Positions 38,106 to 47,374 are shown, counted from the first letter of the stretch. The stretch: DNA of 64,000 nt from Nocardioides zeae (GCF_010686755.1 NZ_JAAGXA010000009.1:62001-126000), one strand, 5' to 3'. The notes: a model not told the origin generated them from the letters alone. Numbers and translations are program-made.

Positions 38106-40835
38106 TCACTCCGGCAGGGTGTCCCCCACCATCGCGGTGAGTCGTCGCACGAACCAGTCCGACCGCGCGTCGGCGACGGGCTCCACCTTGGCCGACGCGT
38201 TGAGCACGGTGGCCCCGCCGGGGCCGGCGAGCACGAGTGCGAGGTCGAGCGTGCGCACCTGCGGGATGTCGTTCTGCAGCTGCGCGACACGGCGGACGAG
38301 CCGCTCGATGTCCTCGACGTCCGCGACGTCCCCGCCGCGGTAGCCGAACAGCAGCGGCGCTGCCTTGATCTCACGCACCATCTCGGCGGCGTCGACGTGG
38401 CTCAGCGGCGGGATCCGGTAGACCCGGTCGCCCAGGAGCTCCGTGAGCGGGCCCGAGATGCCGAACGAGATGACCGGACCGAACAGCGGGTCCTCGACGG
38501 ACCCGATGGACACGGGCACGCCCGGCGGCGCGACGCGCTGCACGACGAACCCGGCCGAGTCGGGGTCGGAGATGACGCCCGTGAGGAAGTCCCAGGCGTC
38601 CTCCATCTCGCGGGCGTCGTCGATGTTGCGCCACACGTGGGCCTGGTCGGGCCGCTCCCGCAGCCGCTCCGCCGTCGCCTTGAGCACGACCTGCCAGCCG
38701 AGGCGCTCGCCCGCAGCGACCGCCTCCTCCCGGGACGTCACCGGGACCGCCACCCAGAGGTCGATCCCGTAGCAGCGCAGCAGCTCGACGAGCTCGTCGG
38801 GCGCGAGCACCTTGCCGTCGGGGTGACGCAGCAGCACCTCGCTGACGAAGCGCTTCGCGGGGGTCGGGTCGATCTCGTCGTCGTCCTCGTCGGCGCCCTG
38901 CTTGCCCACCCACACGGCGTACGAGACGACGCGCGCGAGCGCGCGCACGGCCGCCTCGACCGCGGGGTACGACGGCACGGAGCCCCGGCCGGCCGTGGAG
39001 CCGGCGACGTCGGGGACCCGCAGCAGCTCGGGGACGCCCTCGGCGCCGAGGAAGGTGGAGACGAGCGGCTTGTCCGACTGCTCGCCGACGGCGGCCAGCA
39101 CGTTCGCGACGTCCTCGCCCGACACGTCGAGCGGCGGGATGTAGACGGCCACGACGGCGTCGACGTCCGGGTCGTCGATGGCCGCGTCGAGCGCGTCCTC
39201 GAAGTCCTCGGCGCCGGCGTCGGCACCCAGCTGCACCGACTTGTTGACGACGAGGCCGACGGAGACCGCGGCGTCGGTGGCGAGCAGCCCCAGGGCGTCG
39301 GAGTTGCCGACGACCGCGACCCGGCGCCCCCGCGGCAGCGGCTGGTGCGCCAGCAGCTGGGCGACGTCGAACATCTCGTCCAGCGTGTCGACCTGGATCA
39401 CGCCGGACTGCGCGAACATCGCGTCGACCGCCTCGGGCGGCGCGCCGATCGTGCGCACCGCGTGGCCCATCGGCACACCCTGCGTGTTGCGGCCCGAGCG
39501 CACGGCGACGATGGGCTTGCGGCGCGAGACGCGCCGGGTGATGCGGGAGAACTTGCGCGGGTTGCCGATCGACTCCAGGTAGAGCAGGACGACCTCGGTG
39601 GAGGCGTCCTCCTCCCAGTACTGCAGCAGGTCGTTGCCCGACACGTCCGCGCGGTTGCCGGCCGAGACGAAGGTCGAGAGACCGAGCCCGCGGTTGTTGA
39701 CCTTCTCGAGGATGGCGGAGCCGAGCGCGCCCGACTGGCAGAAGAAGCCGGCGCGTCCGCGCGGCGGCATGACCGTCGACAGCGAGGCGTTGAGCTGGTG
39801 GGCCGGGTCGGTGTTGATGATGCCGAGGCAGTTGGGCCCGATCAGCCGGAGCCCGTAGCTGCGAGCCAGCCCGACGAGGCGCCGCTGCCGCTGCCGGCCC
39901 TCCTCGCCGGTCTCGGCGAAGCCCGAGGAGATGACGATGAGGCCGTGCACGCCCTTCGCGGCGCAGTCGAGCACCACGTCCTGCACCGACTCGGCCGGCA
40001 CCGCGACGACCGCGACGTCGACGTCCCCCGGGATGTCGCCGACCGACGCGTACGACGGGAGCCCCGCCACCGCCTCCGTCGACGGGTTCACGACGTAGAC
40101 CCGGCCCGTGTAGTCGCCGGTGACGAGGTTGCGCACCAGGGTGCGGCCGACCGTGTCCTGGCGCCGGCTCGCGCCGATGATCGCCACCGACCGCGCGTTG
40201 AAGAACGCCTCGATGGACGCCGACTCCGCCCGGTGCTCGCGCTGCTGCATGACGCCGATGGCGGTCTCGGTGGGGTCGATCTCGAACTCGAGGGTGACGA
40301 CGCCGTCCTCGAAGCCCGACGCGACCTTGTAGCCCGCGTCCCGGAAGGTCTGGATCATCCGCTGGTTGTCGGGGAGCACGTCGGCGGAGAAGACCTCGAT
40401 GCCACGCTCGCGGCCGGCCTGCGCGAGATGCTCGAGCAGCACCTGGGCGATCCCGCGGCCCTGGTGGTCGTCCTGCACGAGGAAGGCGACCTCGGCGCGA
40501 CGGTCGTCGTACGCGTCGTACCGTCCCACGGCGATCATGTCCTCGCCCACCGTCAGCACGAACGCGACCCGGCGGTCGTGGTCGACGTTGGTGAAGCGGA
40601 GCACGTCGCGCGGCGAGAGGCGCGGCATGGGGGTGAAGAACCGGTAGTACTTCGACTGGTCGGAGACCCGCGCGTAGAAGTCGACGAGCAGCTCCGCGTC
40701 CTCCGGGCCGATCGGACGGATGTGCGCGGTGCGGCCGTCGCGCAGCAGCACGTCCGCCTCCCAGTGCCGGGGCGCCTCGGGCACCTCGTGCTCCTCGGGC
40801 TCCTCGGAGGCGGGGGTCTCGGGGGCGGAGCTCAC
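38106..40835 (-). CDS. Bifunctional GNAT acetyltransferase / NDP-forming acyl-CoA synthetase-like protein
   Basis: 909 residues from GTG 40835. Domain order: GNAT acetyltransferase (about 30-190, VQDDHQGRGIAQVLLEHL), CoA-binding Rossmann (VAIIGASRRQDTVGRTLVRN, about 215-310), succinyl-CoA-ligase-like domains (about 325-660) and a C-terminal ATP-grasp (about 685-905). This is the N-terminal-GNAT form of actinobacterial protein acetyltransferases (Pat-like), which acetylate lysines of acyl-CoA synthetases. The phospho-histidine loop, SHTG in active ADP-forming synthetases, reads GHAVRT here, so a sensory rather than catalytic role is likely for that half. Divergent from parC. Confidence 0.88.
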   Translation of the reverse strand: MSSAPETPASEEPEEHEVPEAPRHWEADVLLRDGRTAHIRPIGPEDAELLVDFYARVSDQSKYYRFFTPMPRLSPRDVLRFTNVDHDRRVAFVLTVGEDMIAVGRYDAYDDRRAEVAFLVQDDHQGRGIAQVLLEHLAQAGRERGIEVFSADVLPDNQRMIQTFRDAGYKVASGFEDGVVTLEFEIDPTETAIGVMQQREHRAESASIEAFFNARSVAIIGASRRQDTVGRTLVRNLVTGDYTGRVYVVNPSTEAVAGLPSYASVGDIPGDVDVAVVAVPAESVQDVVLDCAAKGVHGLIVISSGFAETGEEGRQRQRRLVGLARSYGLRLIGPNCLGIINTDPAHQLNASLSTVMPPRGRAGFFCQSGALGSAILEKVNNRGLGLSTFVSAGNRADVSGNDLLQYWEEDASTEVVLLYLESIGNPRKFSRITRRVSRRKPIVAVRSGRNTQGVPMGHAVRTIGAPPEAVDAMFAQSGVIQVDTLDEMFDVAQLLAHQPLPRGRRVAVVGNSDALGLLATDAAVSVGLVVNKSVQLGADAGAEDFEDALDAAIDDPDVDAVVAVYIPPLDVSGEDVANVLAAVGEQSDKPLVSTFLGAEGVPELLRVPDVAGSTAGRGSVPSYPAVEAAVRALARVVSYAVWVGKQGADEDDDEIDPTPAKRFVSEVLLRHPDGKVLAPDELVELLRCYGIDLWVAVPVTSREEAVAAGERLGWQVVLKATAERLRERPDQAHVWRNIDDAREMEDAWDFLTGVISDPDSAGFVVQRVAPPGVPVSIGSVEDPLFGPVISFGISGPLTELLGDRVYRIPPLSHVDAAEMVREIKAAPLLFGYRGGDVADVEDIERLVRRVAQLQNDIPQVRTLDLALVLAGPGGATVLNASAKVEPVADARSDWFVRRLTAMVGDTLPE

Positions 40836-40914
40836 GGGGCCCAACCTATCGCGAGGAGCCCGCTCCCGGCGTGCCCCGTCCGACCCGGGCAGGCGGCAGG
40901 AAAGAATGCGCCCC

Positions 40915-43443
40915 ATGGCCCGTCGCACCACCACCCCGCCGCCCGACGACATCGAGGAGCACATCCTCGACATCGACGTCTCGGACGAGATGCGCACCTC
41001 GTTCCTCGAGTACGCCTACTCGGTCATCTACTCCCGCGCGCTGCCGGACGCCCGCGACGGCCTCAAGCCGGTGCAGCGCCGCATCCTGCACACGATGAAC
41101 GACATGGGCCTGCGGCCCGACCGCGGACACGTGAAGTCGGCCCGCGTGGTCGGCGAGGTGATGGGTCGCCTGCACCCGCACGGCGACGGCGCGATCTACG
41201 ACGCGCTCGTCCGCCAGGCGCAGTCCTGGTCGATGCGGCTGCCGATGATCGACGGGCACGGCAACTTCGGCTCGCCCGACGACCCGCCGGCCGCGATGCG
41301 TTACACCGAGTGCCGCATGGCGCCCGGCGCGCTGGCGATGACGGCGTCGATCGACGAGGACACGGTCGACTTCCGCCCCAACTACGACTCCCGCGAGACC
41401 GAGCCGAGCGTGCTCCCCGCGGCGATCCCGAGCCTCGTGGTCAACGGCGCGACCGGCATCGCCGTGGGCATGGCGACGAACTGTGCCCCCCACAACCTCG
41501 GCGAGACGGTCGCCGCGCTGCGCCACCTCATCAGCGACCCGTCGGCCGACCTCGAGGCGCTCATGCGCTTCGTCCCCGGCCCCGACCTGCCCACGGGCGG
41601 CCGCATCATCGGCCTCGACGGCATCCGCGACGCCTACGAGACCGGCCGCGGCTCCTTCAAGATGCGGGCCACGACGCGCATCGAGACGATGGGGCGCCGC
41701 AAGGGCATCGTCGTCACCGAGCTCCCCTACGGCGTGGGCACCGAGAAGGTGATGACCCGCATCAAGGACCTGGTGCAGGCGAAGAAGCTCCTGGGCATCG
41801 CCGACATCAAGGACCTCACCGACCGGGAGAAGGGCCTCCACCTCGTCATCGAGGTCAAGAACGGCTTCCACCCCGAGGCCCTGCTCGAGCAGCTCTTCAA
41901 GCTGACGCCGCTCGAGGACTCCTTCAGCATCAACGCCGTCGCCCTCGTCGACGGCCAGCCCCGGACGCTGGGCCTCAAGGAGATGCTCGAGGTCTTCCTC
42001 GCGCACCGCTTCGACGTCGTACGGCGCCGGTCCGCCTTCCGCCGCGGCAAGGCCGCCGACCGGCTGCACCTGGTCGACGGCCTGCTCCTGGCGCTCCTCG
42101 ACATCGACGAGGTCATCCAGGTCATCCGCACGAGCGACGACTCGGCGGCCGCCCGCGACCGCCTCATGACGGTCTTCGACCTGTCCGAGGTGCAGACGCA
42201 GTACATCCTCGACATGCCGCTGCGGCGCCTGACGCGCTTCAGCCGGCTGGAGCTGGAGAAGGAGCAGGAGGACCTCCGCCGCACCATCGAGGAGCTCGAC
42301 GCCATCCTCGGGGACGACGCCCGGCTGCGGGCCGTGGTCTCCGACGAGCTCGCCGAGGTCGCCCGCGAGCACGGCACCCCGCGCCGTACCGTGCTGCTCG
42401 AGTCGGCCAACCTCCCGGCCACCGCCGCGGTGCCGCTCGAGGTCGCGGACGACCCGTGCTGGGTGCTGCTCTCCTCGACGGGCCTGCTGGCCCGCACCCG
42501 CACGGCCGAGCTCGCGGGGGCGAGCGAGGCGGACGACGCGGCCCGCGTGCAGCACGACGTCGTCGTCTCCGCGGTCCGCACGACGGCCCGCGACGAGGTC
42601 GGCGTCGTGACGACCGCGGGACGAGTGCTGCGGCTCAGCGTGCTCGACCTGCCCGCGCTCCCCGACACGGCCGCCGACCCCCACCTCGCGGGCGGGCACC
42701 CCGTGGCGGAGTTCGTCGCGCTGGAGGGCACGGAGCGCGTGCTCTGCCTGACCTCGCTGCGCACGGACGGTCCCGGCCTGGCGATCGGCACGCGCGACGG
42801 CGTGGTGAAGCGCGTGAACCCGGAGGTGCCGAACCGCGACGACTGGGAGGTCGTGCGTCTCGGTGACGGTGACGAGGTCGTCGGCGCCGTCGAGCTGCGC
42901 ACCGGGGAGGAGGAGCTCTGCTTCATCACCTCCGACGCCCAGCTCCTGCGGTTCCCGGCGAGCGGCGTCCGTCCGCAGGGCCGCGCCGGCGGCGGCGTGG
43001 CCGGCATCAAGCTCGCGCCCGGTGCCCGCGTCGTGCACTTCTCCGCCTTCGACCCGGACGGCCCGTCCGGCGGCGCGGCCGACCCGCACGCGCCCGTGGT
43101 CGTGACGATCGGGGGGTCCTCGACCGCCCTGCCCGGCACGGAGACGGGCACCGCCAAGGTGACGCTCTTCTCCGAGTACCCCGGCAAGGGCCGCGCCACC
43201 GGCGGCGTGCGCTGCCACCGGTTCCTCAAGGGGGAGGACGCCCTCCTCCTCGCGTGGGCCGGCCCCGGCCCCGCCCGCGCGTCCGCCGCGTCGGGCAGCC
43301 CGGTGCCCCTGCCGCCCGCGCAGGGCCGACGCGACGGCTCCGGTACGCCGCTGGCCCAGCCCGTCGCGGGCATCGGGTCCCCCGTGCTCGCGCTGCAGCC
43401 CGGCGCGAACGGGCTCCGCACGACCTCCGATGTGGAAGGCTGA
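40915..43443 (+). CDS. parC: DNA topoisomerase IV subunit A (ParC-like, type IIA)
   Basis: 842 residues. The winged-helix/tower breakage-reunion domain shows LPDARDGLKPVQRRILHTM, the quinolone region GRLHPHGDGAIYDALVR and the active-site tyrosine (about residue 130) in MRYTECRM. A C-terminal beta-pinwheel (about 500-820) follows; the gyrase QRRGGKG box is not seen, favouring topo IV over gyrase. Actinobacteria of this group have a separate gyrA/gyrB near the origin. The ATP-binding partner is parE at 48.6 kb. The position equivalent to E. coli GyrA Ser83 is glycine. Confidence 0.9.
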   Translation: MARRTTTPPPDDIEEHILDIDVSDEMRTSFLEYAYSVIYSRALPDARDGLKPVQRRILHTMNDMGLRPDRGHVKSARVVGEVMGRLHPHGDGAIYDALVRQAQSWSMRLPMIDGHGNFGSPDDPPAAMRYTECRMAPGALAMTASIDEDTVDFRPNYDSRETEPSVLPAAIPSLVVNGATGIAVGMATNCAPHNLGETVAALRHLISDPSADLEALMRFVPGPDLPTGGRIIGLDGIRDAYETGRGSFKMRATTRIETMGRRKGIVVTELPYGVGTEKVMTRIKDLVQAKKLLGIADIKDLTDREKGLHLVIEVKNGFHPEALLEQLFKLTPLEDSFSINAVALVDGQPRTLGLKEMLEVFLAHRFDVVRRRSAFRRGKAADRLHLVDGLLLALLDIDEVIQVIRTSDDSAAARDRLMTVFDLSEVQTQYILDMPLRRLTRFSRLELEKEQEDLRRTIEELDAILGDDARLRAVVSDELAEVAREHGTPRRTVLLESANLPATAAVPLEVADDPCWVLLSSTGLLARTRTAELAGASEADDAARVQHDVVVSAVRTTARDEVGVVTTAGRVLRLSVLDLPALPDTAADPHLAGGHPVAEFVALEGTERVLCLTSLRTDGPGLAIGTRDGVVKRVNPEVPNRDDWEVVRLGDGDEVVGAVELRTGEEELCFITSDAQLLRFPASGVRPQGRAGGGVAGIKLAPGARVVHFSAFDPDGPSGGAADPHAPVVVTIGGSSTALPGTETGTAKVTLFSEYPGKGRATGGVRCHRFLKGEDALLLAWAGPGPARASAASGSPVPLPPAQGRRDGSGTPLAQPVAGIGSPVLALQPGANGLRTTSDVEG

Positions 43444-43449
43444 CCGCCC

Positions 43450-44250
43450 ATGGACGCCCCCCTCCCCCGTGACGAGTCCAGCGGCGAGCCCCGTGACGGC
43501 TCCGGCGACGACACCACCCGCCGACCGAGCCGGCGCGGCTGGGTGATCGGCGCGATCATCGTGGTGGCGCTCATCGCCGCCGCGCTGGTCCCGACGTTGT
43601 TCCTGAACAACAAGGAGCCCGGCCTCGACCGCCCCGACGCGGCGCCGGAGGACGTGCTCAAGGAGGTCAAGGACAACTTCGACGCGGCCGAGGGCGTGCG
43701 GATCGCCGTCACCAGCGAGGACCTGGCCGACGCGGACGCGGCGCTGGTCAGCCTCGACGGCACCGCCGTGCGCCCGGACGGGTTCTCGGGCGAGATGATC
43801 GTGCGCGTGCTGGGGCGCGACGCCTCCGGCGACATCCTCTCGGTCGACGGCCAGTCCTACGCGCAGGGCTTCGTCATCTTCCCGAGCTGGGCCGAGGTCG
43901 ACCCGGAGGACTTCAACGCCCCCGACCCCGGCGCCCTCATCGACCCCGACGGCGGGGTGTCCAGCCTGCTCACGGCCACGCAGGACGTGGAGCAGGGCGA
44001 GACCGAGCGGGCCGGAGCCAACAACGAGGAGCTGCTCACGACCTACACGGGCACCCTCGACGCCTCCGTCGTGCGGCGCATCATCCCCGGCGCCGACGAC
44101 GGCGACTTCGACGCGACGTACCAGGTGGACGACGACGAGAACCTGCGCGAGGCGCGCCTGCGCGGGGTCTTCTACCCGGGCACCGACGCGATGACCTACG
44201 TCATCACGTTCTCCGACTACGGCGAGACGATCGAGATCACCGCGCCGTGA
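43450..44250 (+). CDS. LppX/LprAFG-family lipid carrier protein (membrane-anchored form)
   Basis: 266 residues. A cytoplasmic N-terminus of about 30 residues, one membrane segment (about 30-52) and an LppX/LprAFG-type domain (about 60-265) with VKDNFDAAEGVRIAVTSEDL, a hydrophobic cavity fold and a YVITFSDYGETIEI end. Mycobacterial LprG is a lipoprotein that binds triacylated lipids and works with the MFS protein P55 (Rv1410c). Here the lipobox cysteine is absent, so anchoring would be by the helix. Overlaps the transporter gene by 4 nt. Confidence 0.8.
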   Translation: MDAPLPRDESSGEPRDGSGDDTTRRPSRRGWVIGAIIVVALIAAALVPTLFLNNKEPGLDRPDAAPEDVLKEVKDNFDAAEGVRIAVTSEDLADADAALVSLDGTAVRPDGFSGEMIVRVLGRDASGDILSVDGQSYAQGFVIFPSWAEVDPEDFNAPDPGALIDPDGGVSSLLTATQDVEQGETERAGANNEELLTTYTGTLDASVVRRIIPGADDGDFDATYQVDDDENLREARLRGVFYPGTDAMTYVITFSDYGETIEITAP

Positions 44251-46010
44251 CGCTCCGCCCGGCCGACCGCACCCTGCTCGCGCTCGCGGCGGTCGCGATC
44301 GCCATCGCGGCCGCCGACACGTACGTCGTCGTGCTCGCCCTCCCCGACATGAGCGCGGCGGCCGGCCTGGACGCCCTGGAGCTGCAGCGCTCGGCCCCCA
44401 TCATCTCGGGCTTCCTGCTGGGGTACGTCGCGATGCTGCCCCTCATCGGCCGGGTCGCCGACCTCGAGGGCCGGGTGCCGGTGCTGCTCCTCGCACTGGC
44501 CGTGTTCGCGGCCGGGTCCGCCGTCACGATGCTCGCCTACGACCTCCCCGGGATGGTCGCGGGACGCTTCCTGCAGGGCGTGGGTGGTGGGGGGCTCGTG
44601 CCCGCGACCATGGCGCTCGTCGCCGACCTCTACCCGAAGGAACGGCGGGGGCTGCCGCTCGGCCTGGTCTCGGCGGTGCAGGAGTTCGGCAGCGTGCTCG
44701 GACCGGTCGCCGGCGCGCTCGTGCTGGCCGTCGCGACGTGGCGCGGCATCTTCGCCCTCAACCTGGCGGCCGCGGCGGTCCTCCTCGTCGCCGTGGGGCG
44801 TGCGGCACGGCGCTCCGAGGTGGTGGACGCGACGGCCTCGGCCCGGCGGGCAGCCGGGCGGGACGTCGTCTCGTGGCTGCTCCTGGTCGTCCTCGTCGTG
44901 GCAGGTGCGCTCAACGCGCTCCGTCCGCCGGGCATCGTGCGCGATCTCTTCTGGGGCCAGTTCTTCGTGTCCTACGTCGGCACCCACCGCTGGCTGACCC
45001 CCGTCGGCCTCGTCGCCGTGCTGGCGCTCGTCGCGCTGCTCGTCTGGTCGCTCGTCACCCCGCACCCGCTGCTCGACCTCCGTCGCTGGTGGCGCGCCTT
45101 CGCGGCCGCCGACCTGCCGGGCGCCCTGCTGCTGGCGGCGGCGCTCGGCGGCATCGTCCTCGCGTTCGGCACCGGTGATCCCGCCATCCAGGTCTTCTCC
45201 CCCGCCGGCCCCTGGTACCTCCTCGGCTCCGCCGTCGCCGCCGTGCTCTTCGTGGTGCACCTGCGGCGAGCGGCGAACCCCGTGGTGCCGCGCGGGTCGC
45301 TGGCCCACCGCAACGCCTGGGGCGGCCTGCTCGTGAGCTTCTTCGTCGGCTCTGCGCTCATCGCGGCCGTGGTGTCGATCCCGATCTTCGCCGCCCTCAC
45401 CGTGCACAAGGACTCCCAGGTCGCGGCATCGCTCGTGCTGGTGCGGCTCCTGGTCGCGCTCCCGGTGGGCGCGGTGCTCGGCGGGTGGCTGCTCCGGCGC
45501 CTGCCCGCGGGCGTCATCGCGGGCGGCGGCATGCTGCTCGCCGCCGGCGGCTTCGTCTGGATGGCGAGCTGGGACGCCGAGAGCCTGGAGCACCTCGTCT
45601 CCACCGTGCCGCTGCTCGTCACCGGCCTCGGCTTCGGCCTCGCGCTCGCGCCCGTCAACGCCGCCGTGCTCGCGGCGACCGACGACGACGTGCACGGTCT
45701 CGCCTCCGCGATGACCGTCGTCGCCCGCATGGTCGGGATGCTCGTCGGCATCTCGGCGCTCACCGCCCTCGGCCTCCGGGCCTTCTACGCCGCGCAGCGC
45801 GACATCCCCGCCCCCGCGGAGGTCTGCGGGGACCAGGGGTCGCGGTGCTCGGCGTACATCCGCCTGCAGCTCGACGCCGCCCTCACCCAGGAACAGTTCA
45901 TCTTCGCGGGTGCTGCGGTCTGCGCCCTGGTGGCGGCCGTGCTGGCCCTCGTGCTGCTCCGCGGCACCGAAACGCGAGAGCGTGGCGGCACCGGCCTGCT
46001 CATCGGCTAA
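44247..46010 (+). CDS. MFS transporter of the DHA2/P55 type, partner of the LprG-like protein
   Basis: 587 residues with about 14 membrane segments. N-terminal half: LPLIGRVADLEGRVPVLL (motif A variant), GRFLQGVGGGGLVPATMALV and EFGSVLGPVAGALV (motif C). A long extracytoplasmic region lies before the last segment (AQRDIPAPAEVCGDQGSRC). The gene order and 4-nt GTGA overlap match the mycobacterial lprG-P55 operon, which exports triacylglycerides and affects drug tolerance. Function by analogy. Confidence 0.83.
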   Translation: MTLRPADRTLLALAAVAIAIAAADTYVVVLALPDMSAAAGLDALELQRSAPIISGFLLGYVAMLPLIGRVADLEGRVPVLLLALAVFAAGSAVTMLAYDLPGMVAGRFLQGVGGGGLVPATMALVADLYPKERRGLPLGLVSAVQEFGSVLGPVAGALVLAVATWRGIFALNLAAAAVLLVAVGRAARRSEVVDATASARRAAGRDVVSWLLLVVLVVAGALNALRPPGIVRDLFWGQFFVSYVGTHRWLTPVGLVAVLALVALLVWSLVTPHPLLDLRRWWRAFAAADLPGALLLAAALGGIVLAFGTGDPAIQVFSPAGPWYLLGSAVAAVLFVVHLRRAANPVVPRGSLAHRNAWGGLLVSFFVGSALIAAVVSIPIFAALTVHKDSQVAASLVLVRLLVALPVGAVLGGWLLRRLPAGVIAGGGMLLAAGGFVWMASWDAESLEHLVSTVPLLVTGLGFGLALAPVNAAVLAATDDDVHGLASAMTVVARMVGMLVGISALTALGLRAFYAAQRDIPAPAEVCGDQGSRCSAYIRLQLDAALTQEQFIFAGAAVCALVAAVLALVLLRGTETRERGGTGLLIG

Positions 46011-46021
46011 GTTGCGCAGCT

Positions 46022-46516
46022 GTGAGCGACTTCGACGACCTCCTCGACGCCAACCGTGCCTTCGCCGACGACTTCGACCTGAGCGGGTTCGACGGCATCG
46101 CCCGCGCGGGCGTCGCCATCGTGACCTGCATGGACAGCCGCATCGACCCCTTGGCCATGCTCGGCCTCAAGGCGGGCGACGCGAAGATCTTCCGCAACCC
46201 GGGCGGGCGGGTCACGCCCCAGGCCCTCGAGGCCCTGGTGCTGGGTGCCCACCTGCTCAACGTCGAGCGCATCCTGGTGGTGCCGCACACCCGCTGCGCC
46301 GTCGCCTCCAGCACGGAGGCCGAGCTGCGTGCGAGGGTGAGCGCCTCCGCCGGGGTGGACGCCGCATGGCAGGGGTTCCCCGTGGTCACCGACCAGCGCG
46401 CGACGCTGACGGAGGACGTCCACCGAGTGACGTCGCACCCGCTCATTCCCGTGTCGGTCAAGGTCGGCGGCTTCATCTACGACGTCGACACGGGCCTGCT
46501 CCAGCAGATCGTCTGA
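46022..46516 (+). CDS. Beta-class carbonic anhydrase
   Basis: 164 residues, the compact beta-CA type. Zinc ligands are predicted in CMDSR (Cys, with the Asp/Arg dyad) and in PHTRC (His and Cys); KIFRNPGGRV is the conserved substrate-side segment. Interconverts CO2 and bicarbonate. GTG 46022 follows the transporter stop by 11 nt, so it may be on the same mRNA as parC-lprG-P55. It ends where the 384-nt repeat-bearing gap begins. Confidence 0.88.
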   Translation: MSDFDDLLDANRAFADDFDLSGFDGIARAGVAIVTCMDSRIDPLAMLGLKAGDAKIFRNPGGRVTPQALEALVLGAHLLNVERILVVPHTRCAVASSTEAELRARVSASAGVDAAWQGFPVVTDQRATLTEDVHRVTSHPLIPVSVKVGGFIYDVDTGLLQQIV

Positions 46517-46577
46517 TCCTGCACGCCGGTCGGGGGCGCTGAACCCCCGGCCGGCGGCGGTCGCCTGGCCGGCGCCG

Positions 46578-46633
46578 CGAACTGTGCAGATGGTGCCTAC
46601 TCCCGTCGGTCTGACCTGTCCCGACCGCACACT
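46578..46633 (-). repeat. 56-bp palindromic-ended repeat, copy 6 (inverted)
   Basis: On the plus strand it begins CGAACTGTGCAG and ends CCGCACACT. Its reverse complement aligns with the 21.6-22.2 kb copies over the full length (TGTGCGG-N-CGGGAC, GTC, AC and the GCACCA-N-C-N-GCACAGT end). The core is more diverged than among copies 1-5. The 384-nt gap 46517-46900 around it contains no gene I can support. Confidence 0.75.
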
Positions 46634-46756
46634 TCCGGAGCCAAGCCGGAGGCGCTCCGGGCCCGTCCGCTCGGGCCCCGGTGTCGGGTCGGCGCGACCC
46701 TGGGTCGGCCCGCGATGAACGCTGGGCCGGGCCGCCCTCGCGCTCAGCCGGCGCCG

Positions 46757-46812
46757 CGAACTGTGCAGATGGTGCCTACTCCCGTCGGTCTGACCTGTCC
46801 CGACCGCACACT
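46757..46812 (-). repeat. 56-bp palindromic-ended repeat, copy 7 (inverted)
   Basis: Identical to copy 6 over its whole length and 179 nt from it, with the preceding GCCGGCGCCG also shared. Located between the convergent carbonic anhydrase (+) and hypothetical membrane protein (-) genes. Two identical copies imply recent duplication or conversion. Confidence 0.75.
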
Positions 46813-46900
46813 TCGAGGCCCGGCCACGCCGGCCCGGCCCGACCCGCCTTCGCCAGCCCCCGCCAGCCCCGCCAGCCCCGCCAGCCCTCGCCCGCCTCGG

Positions 46901-47374
46901 TCAGTAGGACCCGTCCACCAGCGCCCGGTCGCCCAGCGGAGCGTCGAGCTCGATCGTCTCCTGGGCCACGTCGCCCGGCGACGAGCACAGGGTCGGACGC
47001 GGCACCTCGCGCACGGTGACGACCACCTCGTCGCCGCTCTCCTCGACGGTGGTCTCGCCGGTGCGCGCGCACGGGCTGCGGTCGAACGAGACCGTGACGG
47101 TGCTGCCGTCGACGACCGGGTCGCGCCACGGCACCGCCACGCCCTCGTCGTCACCGGCGAAGGCATTGCGCACGAGCAGCACGGCGACGATCACGCAGAC
47201 CAGGAAGACCACGAAGCCGCCGAGCAGCACCAGCCACTGGCGCCGCGACGCACCGAAGCGGTGGCCGTCGTCGTGGCCGTCGCCCCCACCGTGATCGGCG
47301 TGATCGAGGTCCCTGGGGTCGCGGTCGTCGTCGAGGATGTCCTCGAACAGCGACGTGTCGTCTCGCTCCACCAT
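46901..47374 (-). CDS. Hypothetical single-pass membrane protein
   Basis: 157 residues. A His/Asp-rich cytoplasmic N-terminus (DHADHGGGDGHDDGHRFG) could bind metal. One membrane segment (about 47-72) follows, then a small extracytoplasmic beta-rich domain with two cysteines (SPCARTGE and RPTLCSSPGD), probably disulfide-linked. No family recognised. ATG 47374, 83 nt after the NmrA-type gene. Reads toward the repeat pair. Confidence 0.65.
   Translation of the reverse strand: MVERDDTSLFEDILDDDRDPRDLDHADHGGGDGHDDGHRFGASRRQWLVLLGGFVVFLVCVIVAVLLVRNAFAGDDEGVAVPWRDPVVDGSTVTVSFDRSPCARTGETTVEESGDEVVVTVREVPRPTLCSSPGDVAQETIELDAPLGDRALVDGSY

Noticed and set aside
38064..42866. A 1600-codon open frame on the plus strand, antisense to the acetyltransferase fusion and running into parC
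   Set aside because: High-GC codon bias leaves antisense and shifted frames open. The residues are Arg/Ala/Asp/Gly/Pro-rich with no domain, and both overlapped genes are unmistakable.
40915..43443. Calling this gene gyrA
   Set aside because: It lacks the gyrase QRRGGKG box in the C-terminal domain and lies far from an origin context; its partner at 48.6 kb sits beside sigA, the usual place of actinobacterial parE.
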